From: Cohnella endophytica
GTDB lineage: Bacteria > Bacillota > Bacilli > Paenibacillales > Paenibacillaceae
Direction of reading: 5' to 3'
Length of the DNA stretch: 64,000 bases
Assembly (NCBI RefSeq): GCF_003628305.1
Contig: NZ_RBZM01000012.1
Coordinates: forward strand, 50,928-114,927
Part shown: positions 33,700-42,367 of the stretch, in pieces
How the letters are laid out: each line of letters opens with the position of its first letter
Numbering within the stretch: the stretch's first letter is position 1
Position numbers and translations under genes: made by a program
Notes under the pieces: generated by a model
What the model was told of the DNA's origin: nothing
The model's input: only the letters and a program-made list of their open reading frames with translations
Databases searched by the model: none

Positions 33700-36486
33700 T
33701 TATCGGTTAGTCATTTGCCGGATGACTTGGGCGGCTGCCGTTCGGCTCACCAAGCCTTTCGGATCGAATTTGTTCGAACCTGTGCCCTTCACGATGCCTA
33801 AAGCATAGGCAGCGCGTACCGCATCTTGAGCCCAGCTTGCGATGCTGCTCTTATCCGCGAAAACCGTCGAGCCTGCGGGTGCCTTCCTGCCGGACTTCGT
33901 TTCGTAGGCGCGTACGATCATGACCGCCATTTCTTCGCGCGTAATCTTGTCTTCCGGCGCGAAATGCTCGATATCTCTGCCGGTGGTGATTCCGGCTTCG
34001 CTTGCAGCGGCAATCGCTCCCGCATTAGGATGCTTCGGATCTACATCCGCGAACTTGGCGGTTTCACCGGGGGATAAACCGAGCGCGCGAACGAGCAAAG
34101 CTATGAATTCCGCTCTTGTGAGGGAGTCGCTAACGGAAGCAGCTCCTTTCATTCCGAACCTTACGTTATCCATGTACATCGTTCCGGCGAAGTCGCTTTC
34201 TACGTCGGCCACGACGACGGTAATATCCCGTAATAACGTGTCCGCGGCGAGCTTCTTATTGTCCGCGATCTTCGTCATATCGAAGGAAACCGCGAAATGG
34301 TTGAGTCCGTCTTCCGTCTTGCTCAGTTGATTTAAAGAAGCCAACGGGATGTCGTAATTGTCCGTGGCTTGCGCCCAATACCCTAAGCTAGGCGGAGCGA
34401 AAGCGAGATTGATCGAAAGCTTGCCTTTCGTTGCGCGATCCGGTTTCAAGTAGAAATCGAATAATAAGTATCGATTATCGCCGCGAGTGGCGTTAATGCC
34501 GCCTAACATAATTCGCGGCGCCGATGCCCATCCATCGGAAGGTTTGACTTCCGGATATGCGACTTCCCAGGAAAGCGCCTTGGAGCCCGCCGCTTCTGCG
34601 ATCGTTATCGCGCTTTGGACTCCGGAGCTGGCATCCCAACTCCAGCCCTGGCGCGTCGAATCCTCGAATCCGGAAGGAAAAGTCGGCGTCCCTAACGGAG
34701 CATGTACGATCGGCTTTTCCACGACGGCACGGTTGCCCGAAACCGTAATATTGTCCAAGGAAATCCAATCGGCGCCCTCCGCGCCGACGAACAAGACGAT
34801 ATTGCTCAACACGCTATGGTCGGCGTCTTCGGCAATCGCCTTGAGGTTAGGCGAATCCTTCTTCGCGATCGTTAAATTAGCTTTGTAAGTCCCATTCTCT
34901 TGAACGGCAAAGTCAGAGGCTTGAACTTTTACGGCATTCGTTGGATTTGCCCATCCATACGTCGCGTTCTGCGGTATCGCCGCGATCGATACGTTCGTCG
35001 GCTTGGCTGCGATGATGTCCATGGTCAGCTTGTCGGCGCCGAGAATGTTCGGACGCGCGTTTGAATCGTCGGCGGATATCCGAACATTCGCCCAGTAATT
35101 GTCCGCAGACACATCATGGCTTCCCGACATTCCCGCTAGCTTCAGGGCTTTGTCTGCATTCGAGACCTTAATGCCCATTACCGGATTATCCGCATTTAAG
35201 CCGAACCCTTGCGCGGTTCCGTCGTTAAAGTCCCAGACGACCGTAGAGAACGGCTCTCTTGCAGTCCGGTCTATCGGTTCGTATGTAATTCCTTTAATAC
35301 GGGAGCGAACGTATTCTCCCGACACGCTAAGCTCCGGAATATCCCACTTCTTATCCGAACCGGGATCCAGCAACGTTGCCTGCGACTTACCCTGTTCGAA
35401 TGGCGTAAAGGCACCTGAGGTCTCGTTCTTATTCGTCAGCGACCAGTTCACCCAGCTAATATTATTCGCGTTCAAGAAATCGAGCCATTGATCGGCTGTT
35501 TGCAGGAATGGGCCGTTATTGCCGCTCGCTTCGCTCGTCCCCCACTCCGTCGAGAACACGGCAGCGCCGTGTTCCAGCGCGTATCTGACATTGCTCATGA
35601 CGTTGTCCCGATTCGCGGCATCCGCCGCGGGTAGATGCGTCCCGGTGTAGAAATGCACCGAATACATTGTTCGGACATCGGCGGCATGGGTGTTCGGGTC
35701 TATTATCGGATCATTAGCGGCCAAATCCGGACGTTGGCTCCAATTCGGGCTACCGACGATGACGATATTGTCGTTGCCGGCCTTGCGCAGCATTCCGACG
35801 ATCGGTTCCGCGTAAGCCTTAACTTCCTTCCATCCCGACGCATCGTTCGGAATCCCCGGAGCGTTGCTATTCGGCTCGTTCGCCAATTCGTAAAGAACGT
35901 GCTTATCGTTCGGATAAAGCTTCGAGATTTCGGAGAAAAATTTCATCGCTCCGGCGTATACGTCCGCGTTCGGATTTCCCGGCGCATGGACATGCCAATC
36001 CACGATTACGTACAGATCGTTGGCGATTGCAAAGTCGATCCCGTCCACGACTCGTTGCTTCATTGCTTCAGAGTTCGTCCCATATCCGCCCTCTCCTACG
36101 TACATGGCTAGCCGAATAACGTTCGCTTCCCAATCCTTAGCCAACGTCGCGAAAGCGTTATCATTAATAATATCGGGAAACCATTGCAAGCCGTGCGTAC
36201 TCATGCCCCGCAATTGAATCGGTTTGCCGTTTTGGTCGCATAAGGTTTTCACCCCGTTAATCTTCAGTAGCTGCAGCGCACCGCCCTTGGATGGTTTCAC
36301 TACCTTGTCGTTCCCGATTAAGTGAGGATTCGCAGCTTCTGAAGCGCTCGGTACATATTGCTTAGACGAGCCCCCGCTATCGTTGCCGGGTTGTTCGGCA
36401 GCCGAGCTACTGACGGGAGAGATTGCCAGAACTAAGGATAGAACGATCATTAAGGCCATAATCCGGTTATGAATGATTTTACTCAC
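33700..36486 (-). CDS. SLH-anchored GH5 endoglucanase with CBM17 and CBM28
   Basis: 928 residues. Signal peptide to about residue 30 (SSSAA). The GH5 subfamily 2-like catalytic domain covers about 75-395: RGMSTHGLQWFP, VDWHVHAPGN, YELANEPN with acid/base E204, VHFYTGTH and FSTEWGTSE with nucleophile E314. It is followed by CBM17 (about 410-560, WDFNDGTAQGFGLN) and CBM28 (about 575-755, FEDSTRQGWSWD). The last 150 residues hold two clear SLH repeats and a third weaker one (TRAEFIALLVRALGL, TREEMAVMIVRAYE, SRTAAAQVIRQM). The order matches alkaline cellulases of Bacillus. It should cut amorphous cellulose at the cell surface. Two GAAAACGTTTTC palindromes upstream suggest catabolite or LacI-type control. 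Confidence 0.95.
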   Translation of the reverse strand: MSKIIHNRIMALMIVLSLVLAISPVSSSAAEQPGNDSGGSSKQYVPSASEAANPHLIGNDKVVKPSKGGALQLLKINGVKTLCDQNGKPIQLRGMSTHGLQWFPDIINDNAFATLAKDWEANVIRLAMYVGEGGYGTNSEAMKQRVVDGIDFAIANDLYVIVDWHVHAPGNPNADVYAGAMKFFSEISKLYPNDKHVLYELANEPNSNAPGIPNDASGWKEVKAYAEPIVGMLRKAGNDNIVIVGSPNWSQRPDLAANDPIIDPNTHAADVRTMYSVHFYTGTHLPAADAANRDNVMSNVRYALEHGAAVFSTEWGTSEASGNNGPFLQTADQWLDFLNANNISWVNWSLTNKNETSGAFTPFEQGKSQATLLDPGSDKKWDIPELSVSGEYVRSRIKGITYEPIDRTAREPFSTVVWDFNDGTAQGFGLNADNPVMGIKVSNADKALKLAGMSGSHDVSADNYWANVRISADDSNARPNILGADKLTMDIIAAKPTNVSIAAIPQNATYGWANPTNAVKVQASDFAVQENGTYKANLTIAKKDSPNLKAIAEDADHSVLSNIVLFVGAEGADWISLDNITVSGNRAVVEKPIVHAPLGTPTFPSGFEDSTRQGWSWDASSGVQSAITIAEAAGSKALSWEVAYPEVKPSDGWASAPRIMLGGINATRGDNRYLLFDFYLKPDRATKGKLSINLAFAPPSLGYWAQATDNYDIPLASLNQLSKTEDGLNHFAVSFDMTKIADNKKLAADTLLRDITVVVADVESDFAGTMYMDNVRFGMKGAASVSDSLTRAEFIALLVRALGLSPGETAKFADVDPKHPNAGAIAAASEAGITTGRDIEHFAPEDKITREEMAVMIVRAYETKSGRKAPAGSTVFADKSSIASWAQDAVRAAYALGIVKGTGSNKFDPKGLVSRTAAAQVIRQMTNR

Positions 36487-36579
36487 TATGAACCCCTCCC
36501 AAGATCAAGATTCAGTCTGAACTCTTAAAGGCCAATGGTTAAATCGATTCAAAACACTTCCTCCTTATCGCGATTTTTG

Positions 36580-36591
36580 GAAAACGTTTTC
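36580..36591. promoter_or_regulatory. GAAAACGTTTTC palindrome, cre/LacI-type operator candidate (proximal)
   Basis: Perfect 12-bp dyad with central CG. The extended form GGAAAACGTTTTCT agrees with the CcpA cre core except at its two outermost bases. It lies about 95 bp upstream of the cellulase ATG. Confidence 0.6.
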
Positions 36592-36665
36592 TAAATATTT
36601 TGTAAAAAAAGATAATGTTTTGCGGTTTAATGGAGAATTAACCTCAAATCATTATCTTAATTCCG

Positions 36666-36677
36666 GAAAACGTTTTC
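36666..36677. promoter_or_regulatory. GAAAACGTTTTC palindrome, second copy (distal)
   Basis: The same 12-bp dyad as at 36580, centre-to-centre 86 bp (about eight helical turns). Between the two is a looser inverted repeat, AGATAATG (36610-36617) with CATTATCT (36650-36657). The arrangement would suit DNA looping by one tetrameric repressor. Confidence 0.6.
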
Positions 36678-36791
36678 TTTTTCTTTAATATAGCTCATGA
36701 AAGCCAGGATTTCAATCCCTATAGCTAACGAAATTCGTCTTCATGTTCCTAAGCTTGTCCCTTCAAAATCGCCGCCAATCCGTACGATCGA

Positions 36792-36975
36792 CCTGCAAAA
36801 AGTACATCTTGTTTCTCGAATACGGCTCACATCGCGATACTGCCTGCAAACAGTACAGTAGAATGACGGGTATTGGACGCATTAAGAGAATTTCAGCCAA
36901 ACAGCCTGTAGCAAATGCAGGCTGTTCGGCGAAAATACCGATTTTGGAGCTAAGGTGCTGTATTAAATGCAGGTT
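36792..36975. repeat. Degenerate repeats around CCTGCAAACAGTACAG/CCTGTANNAAATGCAGG
   Basis: Four related cores begin near 36792, 36843, 36904 and 36957, that is 51, 61 and 53 bp apart. The third forms a hairpin: GCC-A-AACAGCCTG pairs with CAGGCTGTT-C-GGC (36898-36930). No T run follows on either strand, so it is not a standard terminator. The rest of 36487-37008 contains no gene that I can support; the 109-codon frame at 36743 is not convincing. Confidence 0.55.
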
Positions 36976-37008
36976 GGCTTTCTCACTGTACGCTCTTCTT
37001 TGGAAAAA

Positions 37009-37944
37009 CTACCATCCCAGCCCCATATGCCGGATCTCATCTTCCCACAGCCGTCGAAGCCTGCGAACGTGATCGTCCGGCATCGAGCCGTCGCCTGCGG
37101 CAATATTTTCGATCAGTTGCGCGCGATTCCTTACTCCCGGAATGACCGTCGATACTTCCGGATGCGCCAAAATAAATCTTAACGCGGCCATCGTCATCGT
37201 CGTATCTTGATCGGCGATAAATCCGATTTTCCCGAGAAGATCCGCGCGCTTACCGATGATATCGGACGACCAGCGTTTCCTTACGCCTTCGAATCGACTC
37301 TCTTTCGTGTACTTCCCGGACAGCCAACCGGAGTCCAAAGGAATTTTAACGATAATCGCGATATCCTTTTCCTTCGCTATCTTAAACGCTTCCGCAGGCT
37401 CTTGGTAGAAAATATTGAACATTACCTCGATAACGCCGACGTTAGTATTATGGATCAGTTCCAGCATTTCCGTACCGGAATCTACCGAGGCTCCGTAGGC
37501 TATAATTTTGCCCTCTTTCCGCAGCTCTTCCAACACCTCGTAGTGACCATGTTTTCCGTCCAGATCCTCGAAAGGAGGATTGTGAAGAAGCACGGAATCG
37601 ACGTACTCCGTCCGAAGCCTCTTCAAGCTTTGTTCTACGGAATCCCGAATGAGACTGGCATCGTAACCTGTGCTTCCGTCTGCCCCGTGACCGAATTTCG
37701 TATTAATAACGGCGTCGGCGCGTTTGCCGGCCAATGCTTTTCCTAGAAGCTCCTCGCTTCTCCCTTGTCCGTAATTCGGCGCCGTATCGAAAAACTGCAT
37801 TCCCCGATCCAATGCCTCGTGCACGAGGGAGATGGCCGCGGCATCCTCCATCGGCTCCCAATCCCGTTGATTACCGAGCTGCCAACCACCGAAACCAATT
37901 TCCGAAACCCATTTACCCGTGTTTCCATAGGGTCTTTTTATCAT
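37009..37944 (-). CDS. Aldo/keto reductase
   Basis: 311 residues, NADPH-dependent (alpha/beta)8 barrel. The catalytic tetrad is recognisable: D in FFDTAPNYGQGRSEELLGKAL (D53, Y58), K in VINTKFGHG and H in SVLLHNPP. The ending has ISTVIPG-like EVSTVIPGVRNRAQL, the cofactor phosphate-binding segment. The start ATG 37944 follows GAGGAGAG. It resembles the general YccK/YhdN/IolS group that reduces aldehydes or sugars. It stands as a single gene, with no hint of substrate from neighbours. Confidence 0.92.
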   Translation of the reverse strand: MIKRPYGNTGKWVSEIGFGGWQLGNQRDWEPMEDAAAISLVHEALDRGMQFFDTAPNYGQGRSEELLGKALAGKRADAVINTKFGHGADGSTGYDASLIRDSVEQSLKRLRTEYVDSVLLHNPPFEDLDGKHGHYEVLEELRKEGKIIAYGASVDSGTEMLELIHNTNVGVIEVMFNIFYQEPAEAFKIAKEKDIAIIVKIPLDSGWLSGKYTKESRFEGVRKRWSSDIIGKRADLLGKIGFIADQDTTMTMAALRFILAHPEVSTVIPGVRNRAQLIENIAAGDGSMPDDHVRRLRRLWEDEIRHMGLGW

Positions 37945-38030
37945 CGTAATCTCTCCTCGCGACTCTGCGGTTTACTTGTGTCTTCTCCCATTATCGCTTA
38001 GGAAAGTTATGAAGTAAAAGATCGGTTTGT

Positions 38031-38954
38031 CTAGACGCGGAGTACGATACGTCCCCTTCCATGACCTTTTTCGCTCCATTCGTGGGCTTGCCTCGCCTCG
38101 CTTAACGAGTACGTTTTCTCGATATAGGTTCTGACGACGCCATCGTCGAGCAAGCGGGCGATATCCGTCAAGTCTTGGCTCGTGGCCAGACTTGATCTCA
38201 TCACTTTAATGCCCAACTCCTGACCCTTCTCTAGTGGAGGTTGTCCGGCAATGGAGATCAAGCTTCCTCCCCGCTTAATGACCGACCAGGAACGGTCTAG
38301 CGTCTCTCCTCCGATCGTGTCCAGGACTAGATCGACGTCATCCACGACTTCCTCGAACGGGGTAGACGTATAATCGATCGCGGTTTCCGCCCCCAATGAA
38401 CGGACAAAATCGATATTGGCGGGGCCAGCCGTACCGATCACTCGAGCTCCCTTCCATATGGCGAATTGGGTAGCGAATAAACCTACCCCTCCCGCGGCGC
38501 CATGCACGAGAACGCGATCCCCTGCCTTTACTCCCCCGTCGATTACGATCGTCCGCCATGCGGTCGTCGCTCCCCCGGATATCGTCGCTGCCTCATCGAA
38601 GCTTATCGAATCCGGCTTAAGAGCAAGCGCCTCTTCCGGAGCCGTCGTATATTCCGAATACGTCCCCTTGGTGCTTCTTCCGAACACAGCTTGGCCTTTC
38701 CTAAACCGGGTAACGTCAGGTCCGATTTCCTCGACGACTCCGGCCAATGCCGTGCCCGGAATGTTAGGGAAGCGCACGGGCATCGGGAAAAGGCCCTTGC
38801 GGATTTTCCAATCAACTGGCAGCACGCCGGCCGCGCATACCCGGATAAGCACTTCTCCGGCTTGAGGTTGCGGACGCGGCACCTCTTCCAAGTGCAATAC
38901 TTCCGAGCCTCCGAATTGATGATATCGGACGGCTTGCATCGTGTTTTCGGACAT
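38031..38954 (-). CDS. Zinc-independent MDR-family NADPH oxidoreductase (quinone reductase-like)
   Basis: 307 residues. N-terminal GroES-like domain with AGVLPVDWKIRKG and FPNIPGTALAGVVEEIG. Rossmann domain with VLVHGAAGGVGLFATQFA (AxxGGVG) followed by VIGTAGPANIDFVRSLGA. The catalytic-zinc cysteines of true alcohol dehydrogenases are absent, which places it with QOR-like enzymes (NADPH:quinone or enone reduction). The C-terminal HEWSEKGHGRGRIVLRV is typical. It is transcribed divergently from a MarR regulator with shared operator-like palindromes, a frequent arrangement for electrophile- or quinone-responsive genes. Confidence 0.92.
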   Translation of the reverse strand: MSENTMQAVRYHQFGGSEVLHLEEVPRPQPQAGEVLIRVCAAGVLPVDWKIRKGLFPMPVRFPNIPGTALAGVVEEIGPDVTRFRKGQAVFGRSTKGTYSEYTTAPEEALALKPDSISFDEAATISGGATTAWRTIVIDGGVKAGDRVLVHGAAGGVGLFATQFAIWKGARVIGTAGPANIDFVRSLGAETAIDYTSTPFEEVVDDVDLVLDTIGGETLDRSWSVIKRGGSLISIAGQPPLEKGQELGIKVMRSSLATSQDLTDIARLLDDGVVRTYIEKTYSLSEARQAHEWSEKGHGRGRIVLRV

Positions 38955-39034
38955 TCGAATCGATCCTCCTATTGAATAAGGTTTTCATTAATCCTTACGT
39001 AGAGTAAACTGTCTATTACAAGGCATAAACATTG

Positions 39035-39073
39035 TGAGTATACACAGCATTTGAATTAATGTGAGTATACTCA
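39035..39073. promoter_or_regulatory. Two TGAGTATAC-based palindromes between the MDR gene and marR-like gene
   Basis: TGAGTATACTCA (39062-39073) is a perfect 12-bp palindrome. TGAGTATACACA (39035-39046) repeats it with one mismatch. Their starts are 27 bp apart. They lie 30-68 bp before the regulator ATG, in the shared 148-bp divergent region, so they are likely MarR operators. Confidence 0.75.
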
Positions 39074-39102
39074 GTAGTTCCAAATCCGTCAAGGAGGATT
39101 AA

Positions 39103-39582
39103 ATGAGTACCTCGAGATTACTACCATCGGAGTCGCCCCCGCCGGCCGGGGCCTTGCTGGAACTCTTGATACGAACGACTCATAGGCTTCATCACGAATT
39201 CGAGGCGCAGCTGTCCGCTCTCGATATTCCGCCATACCTGACCGGTCCCAGGTTGAGATTGCTCGTAGCCGTATCAGAAGTCGGCAAAATCCGCATGAGC
39301 GATCTAGCCGCTAAGCTTGGAATTAAACCGCGTACCGTCACTCAATTCGTCGACGCCCTGGAACAAGAAAACCTCCTGATCCGAATTCCGGATCCCGATG
39401 ATCGCCGCGCTACTTTCCTGCAGCTTTCCGATATCGCGCCACCCCTAATGACGAAAGCCAGAGCCGCAATGAGCGAGTCGGCCGAGAAAGTTCTTGCGGC
39501 GTTCCCTTCCGAAGGACGTACTCAACTGCACGAACTTCTGAACCGGCTTGCACATGGGGTAAGCGGGATCAGCGAAGAGTAG
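39103..39582 (+). CDS. MarR-family transcriptional regulator
   Basis: 159 residues, AGGAGG before ATG 39103. Winged helix with SEVGKIRMSDLAAKLGIKPRTVTQFVDALEQENLLIRIPDPDDRRA: recognition helix about 75-90 and the DxRxx wing near 105. Dimer helices are at both ends. No conserved redox cysteine is seen, since the protein has no Cys residue, so an oxidised-thiol mechanism is unlikely. It probably represses itself and the divergent oxidoreductase and is released by a small aromatic or quinone ligand. Confidence 0.92.
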   Translation: MSTSRLLPSESPPPAGALLELLIRTTHRLHHEFEAQLSALDIPPYLTGPRLRLLVAVSEVGKIRMSDLAAKLGIKPRTVTQFVDALEQENLLIRIPDPDDRRATFLQLSDIAPPLMTKARAAMSESAEKVLAAFPSEGRTQLHELLNRLAHGVSGISEE

Positions 39583-39622
39583 CATTAGCCACGTTAGCCC
39601 ACGGATACACGCAAACATGAAA

Positions 39623-39654
39623 GAAGGAGATACTCTTGATCGAGTATCTCCTTC
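39623..39654. terminator. Bidirectional hairpin between converging regulator and methyltransferase genes
   Basis: A 13-bp perfect stem, GAAGGAGATACTC with CGAGTATCTCCTTC, has a short loop. The plus side ends in GGCTATTTT and the minus side in TTTC, so both transcripts may end here. Confidence 0.75.
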
Positions 39655-39668
39655 GGCTATTTTCGCCC

Positions 39669-40418
39669 TTATTTCTTCGCTATGAGCATGAAGCGCTTTG
39701 AATTCGTCCGAATCCCTTTTTCCATCCGGTTATCCTCAACGAACTGACGAAGGATTTGAAAATCCGCGTCGGTCTGCCCGAAGTAGGGAACGATCGGCGT
39801 ATGCTTCAAAAGGAAGATCAAATCTTCCGGAGTCCGATAATATTCGGTAGCGTCGTATTCGTAGGACAGGATATCGGTAAAGCCGGCTTCTCTTAACTCA
39901 GTCCTATACCGATTGTGCAACGTACCCTCCTCGGTCCCCTGAGCTTGTCCTCTGCCGAAAGCTTCTTTAAGATTTAATTTATCGCTCTCGCTTACTTGTT
40001 GCGTGAGGAACACGCCCTCATCCGTCAATACCCTCGCGACTTCTTGAGCATTGAAGCCCGAATGCCTGCAAGAGACCATGTCGAAAAAGTTCCCTGGGAA
40101 CATTAGCTTCCCCGCGTCCATCCGGATAAAACGAACATTAGACTTGTTCGAAGCCGCTAAATTACTCGTCGCCGTCTCGACCATACTCTCCGACAGGTCG
40201 ATTCCAACCAGCAATCGAGCGCAATCGGCGATCGACAGTAACGCTTCTCCCCCGCCTGTGCCAACGTCGAGCAAGAGATCGGTCGGTTTGCAGAGTTCGA
40301 CGACTTTCTCGTAAAAGTCCCACTTCACGCCCTCGGCGACGACTTTTAATTTGCTGAAGTCCCACCCGTTCGCTTTCCCGACTTTATCGTAAAATTGCTC
40401 GTACTCGAGTGAATTCAC
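39669..40418 (-). CDS. Class I SAM-dependent methyltransferase
   Basis: 249 residues from a GTG at 40418, with AAAGGTGA ten bases upstream. The Rossmann methyltransferase fold has motif I DLLLDVGTGGGEALLSIA (about 47-64), the acidic residue after strand 2 in LLVGIDLSESM, RFIRMDAGKL and FDMVSCRHSGFN. A C-terminal cap helix region follows. It resembles the small-molecule (UbiE/YcgJ-like) group. The substrate is not inferable. It is 108 bp downstream of the PrsW fusion gene on the same strand, without a clear terminator between them. Confidence 0.88.
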   Translation of the reverse strand: MNSLEYEQFYDKVGKANGWDFSKLKVVAEGVKWDFYEKVVELCKPTDLLLDVGTGGGEALLSIADCARLLVGIDLSESMVETATSNLAASNKSNVRFIRMDAGKLMFPGNFFDMVSCRHSGFNAQEVARVLTDEGVFLTQQVSESDKLNLKEAFGRGQAQGTEEGTLHNRYRTELREAGFTDILSYEYDATEYYRTPEDLIFLLKHTPIVPYFGQTDADFQILRQFVEDNRMEKGIRTNSKRFMLIAKK

Positions 40419-40526
40419 TTTTCTTCACCTTTTATAGAGGAGTGTAGCGACCGCCAGCTTCGACTCTCTAACACGCTGAGAGCGTCTTACAGACAGTAAA
40501 GCAGCAGTAAGCTCGCTCGCCCCGAC

Positions 40527-42353
40527 TTATTTCATCCGCAACGCCTGGCCGCAACGCGCACAATAACGGGTATCATGAGGCGACATCGTCCCGCAGGCCT
40601 CGCATTGAAGCTCTTTGGATGCTGTGGTTCCTTGATCGTCGTGCTTCAGCTCCTCTTGCATGTAAGGATTCAAAACCGTTAAGGCATGATATTCTTCGCG
40701 CCTGCCGGTACGAATCAGGATATACAGCAGATAGAGCCCGACGCACCCTACGGCGATCATCATCCCCATTTTCATGAATCCGTTCGTAAAACGATAGTCC
40801 CATAACATATGTAGCCCGATCGCCAACGTCAGCAAACTGATCGTATGCCTCCATCGCGCCCACGCTTTCGTGTTCTTCCCGATGATTAGCTCTCGCGATC
40901 GAGTCCCATACCAAATTCCCGCCGCAGCGATAGCCGTCCATGTGCCGTGGCCGAAAGGAGATAATAAGGCTCTCATCCACAGTACGGAGAGCATTCCGAG
41001 AGACGAAGCCTGACCGAGATGCGTCCAACCGTAGATGACGCTTTCCACGGCGGCGAATCCCATCCCCGCCGCCGCGCCGAACACCACAGCATCCATCAGA
41101 AAATGCATTTGCTTCGTGCGGACCAGCGCTACGCACACTAGCAATTTGACGGTTTCTTCGATTACGGCAACGGACAGGGGAACCGACAATTGCGTAAAAT
41201 CAAAGGTTTCGGCCTTTACGTTGAATAACCACATTCGTTCGAGTATCCAAGCAAGAGGTACGGCAATCGCGGCAGTCGCTACGAAAACCATGCCAAGCCG
41301 CGTCTGGCGGAACCCTAATAACTGCTGGCTGCGAACGTAGGCCACGAACGTAACGGGACCTACGATGCCCCCGACGATCAAGGCGGCGATATTCCACCAG
41401 GAGTTATGCAAGAACAAGGCCAGCATGGAGAACGCTAAAAACCCTCCGCCCAGCCATAGCAGAAGGTCGATCCACTTGTCTTTGGCTTCGGGCAGCGGCG
41501 AATTCTTCTTGTCGAGCTGCGGTTCTTCCTTCTCCGTTCCTATCGTTACTTGCGAGATCAGTTGAGGAGCCCTAATCCGCAGAACTTCAATGAACTGAAG
41601 TCGAACGGGAGCATAGTAACTAAGGATGCAAAGAAATTCGCTTTTCCCCATGACGAGCAGTTCGCTATCTTCCGATGCGATCAGCGTACTCGTTGAGGGC
41701 AAATCGGTCAGCAGTTCTCTTTCGCCGAAGAAGTCGCCATCGCGGAGAACCGTTTTGCGTTTCTTTTCTTCGCGAAGTTCCAATCGACCTTTGCTGACCA
41801 TGAAAAATTGATCGACGAGCGATCCTTCCGCGATGATTTCCTCGCCTTTCGCTACTTTTCTGATTAAAGTAATCTCCGCAAGCCCTCGAAGCTCGGCATC
41901 GGGTATAGCCGACCAGATCGAGGCCTTGCGAAGCATGCCATGGATCATTCGAATGCGAACGTTTAACATCAAGCTCTCGTGAAATAAGGGGCTGCTCTCC
42001 GCCAGACGTTCGAACGCTTGTCGTTCCAATCGCAGCGCCGTTACGTCGCCGATCGCCGTGACGCGAGCCGATCTTCTTTCGTTGCGGATAAGGCCCATTT
42101 CGCCCACTAACGCTCCAGGTCCAAGCTCGGCTAGCAGCATTGTCTTTCCCACTAAGTTGCGGGAGGAAACTTGCACCTTCCCCGTCCATAGGAAGAAACA
42201 GTCCTTGGAGGGGGCTCCTTCGATAATAAGAGGCTGAGCATCCTTGAAATCCACGAGTTCAATAGAGCTTGCCGCGTGCTCAAGCTCGTCATCGGGTATT
42301 CCTTGCAACAAAGGGTGATCGCGCAAATAATCGATTATAGCGTTGAATGGCAT
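40527..42353 (-). CDS. Fusion of two cyclic-nucleotide-binding domains, PrsW-type intramembrane protease and zinc ribbon
   Basis: 608 residues. Cyclic-nucleotide-binding-like domain 1 (about 13-125) has the phosphate-cassette-like GEMGLIRNERRSARV with an arginine in the ligand position (R94). Domain 2 (about 145-262) has FFGERELLTDLPSTST, where that arginine is lost, so it may not bind nucleotide. Residues about 295-550 form seven to nine membrane helices with the PrsW metalloprotease motifs EETVK (E399, E400, K403), GMGFAAVESVIY (E437) and FGHGTW (H469). The tail ends in a CEACG...CARCG zinc ribbon (584-602). It is preceded 14 bp upstream by a membrane-anchored coiled-coil protein. Family knowledge: PrsW cuts anti-sigma factors; a target here is unknown. 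Confidence 0.88.
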   Translation of the reverse strand: MPFNAIIDYLRDHPLLQGIPDDELEHAASSIELVDFKDAQPLIIEGAPSKDCFFLWTGKVQVSSRNLVGKTMLLAELGPGALVGEMGLIRNERRSARVTAIGDVTALRLERQAFERLAESSPLFHESLMLNVRIRMIHGMLRKASIWSAIPDAELRGLAEITLIRKVAKGEEIIAEGSLVDQFFMVSKGRLELREEKKRKTVLRDGDFFGERELLTDLPSTSTLIASEDSELLVMGKSEFLCILSYYAPVRLQFIEVLRIRAPQLISQVTIGTEKEEPQLDKKNSPLPEAKDKWIDLLLWLGGGFLAFSMLALFLHNSWWNIAALIVGGIVGPVTFVAYVRSQQLLGFRQTRLGMVFVATAAIAVPLAWILERMWLFNVKAETFDFTQLSVPLSVAVIEETVKLLVCVALVRTKQMHFLMDAVVFGAAAGMGFAAVESVIYGWTHLGQASSLGMLSVLWMRALLSPFGHGTWTAIAAAGIWYGTRSRELIIGKNTKAWARWRHTISLLTLAIGLHMLWDYRFTNGFMKMGMMIAVGCVGLYLLYILIRTGRREEYHALTVLNPYMQEELKHDDQGTTASKELQCEACGTMSPHDTRYCARCGQALRMK

Positions 42354-42367
42354 TGTCGTTTATCCCG

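Noticed and set aside
36743..37072. Plus-strand frame of 109 codons
   Set aside because: It overlaps the end of the aldo/keto reductase gene, covers a repeat region and has no ribosome binding site or known domain.
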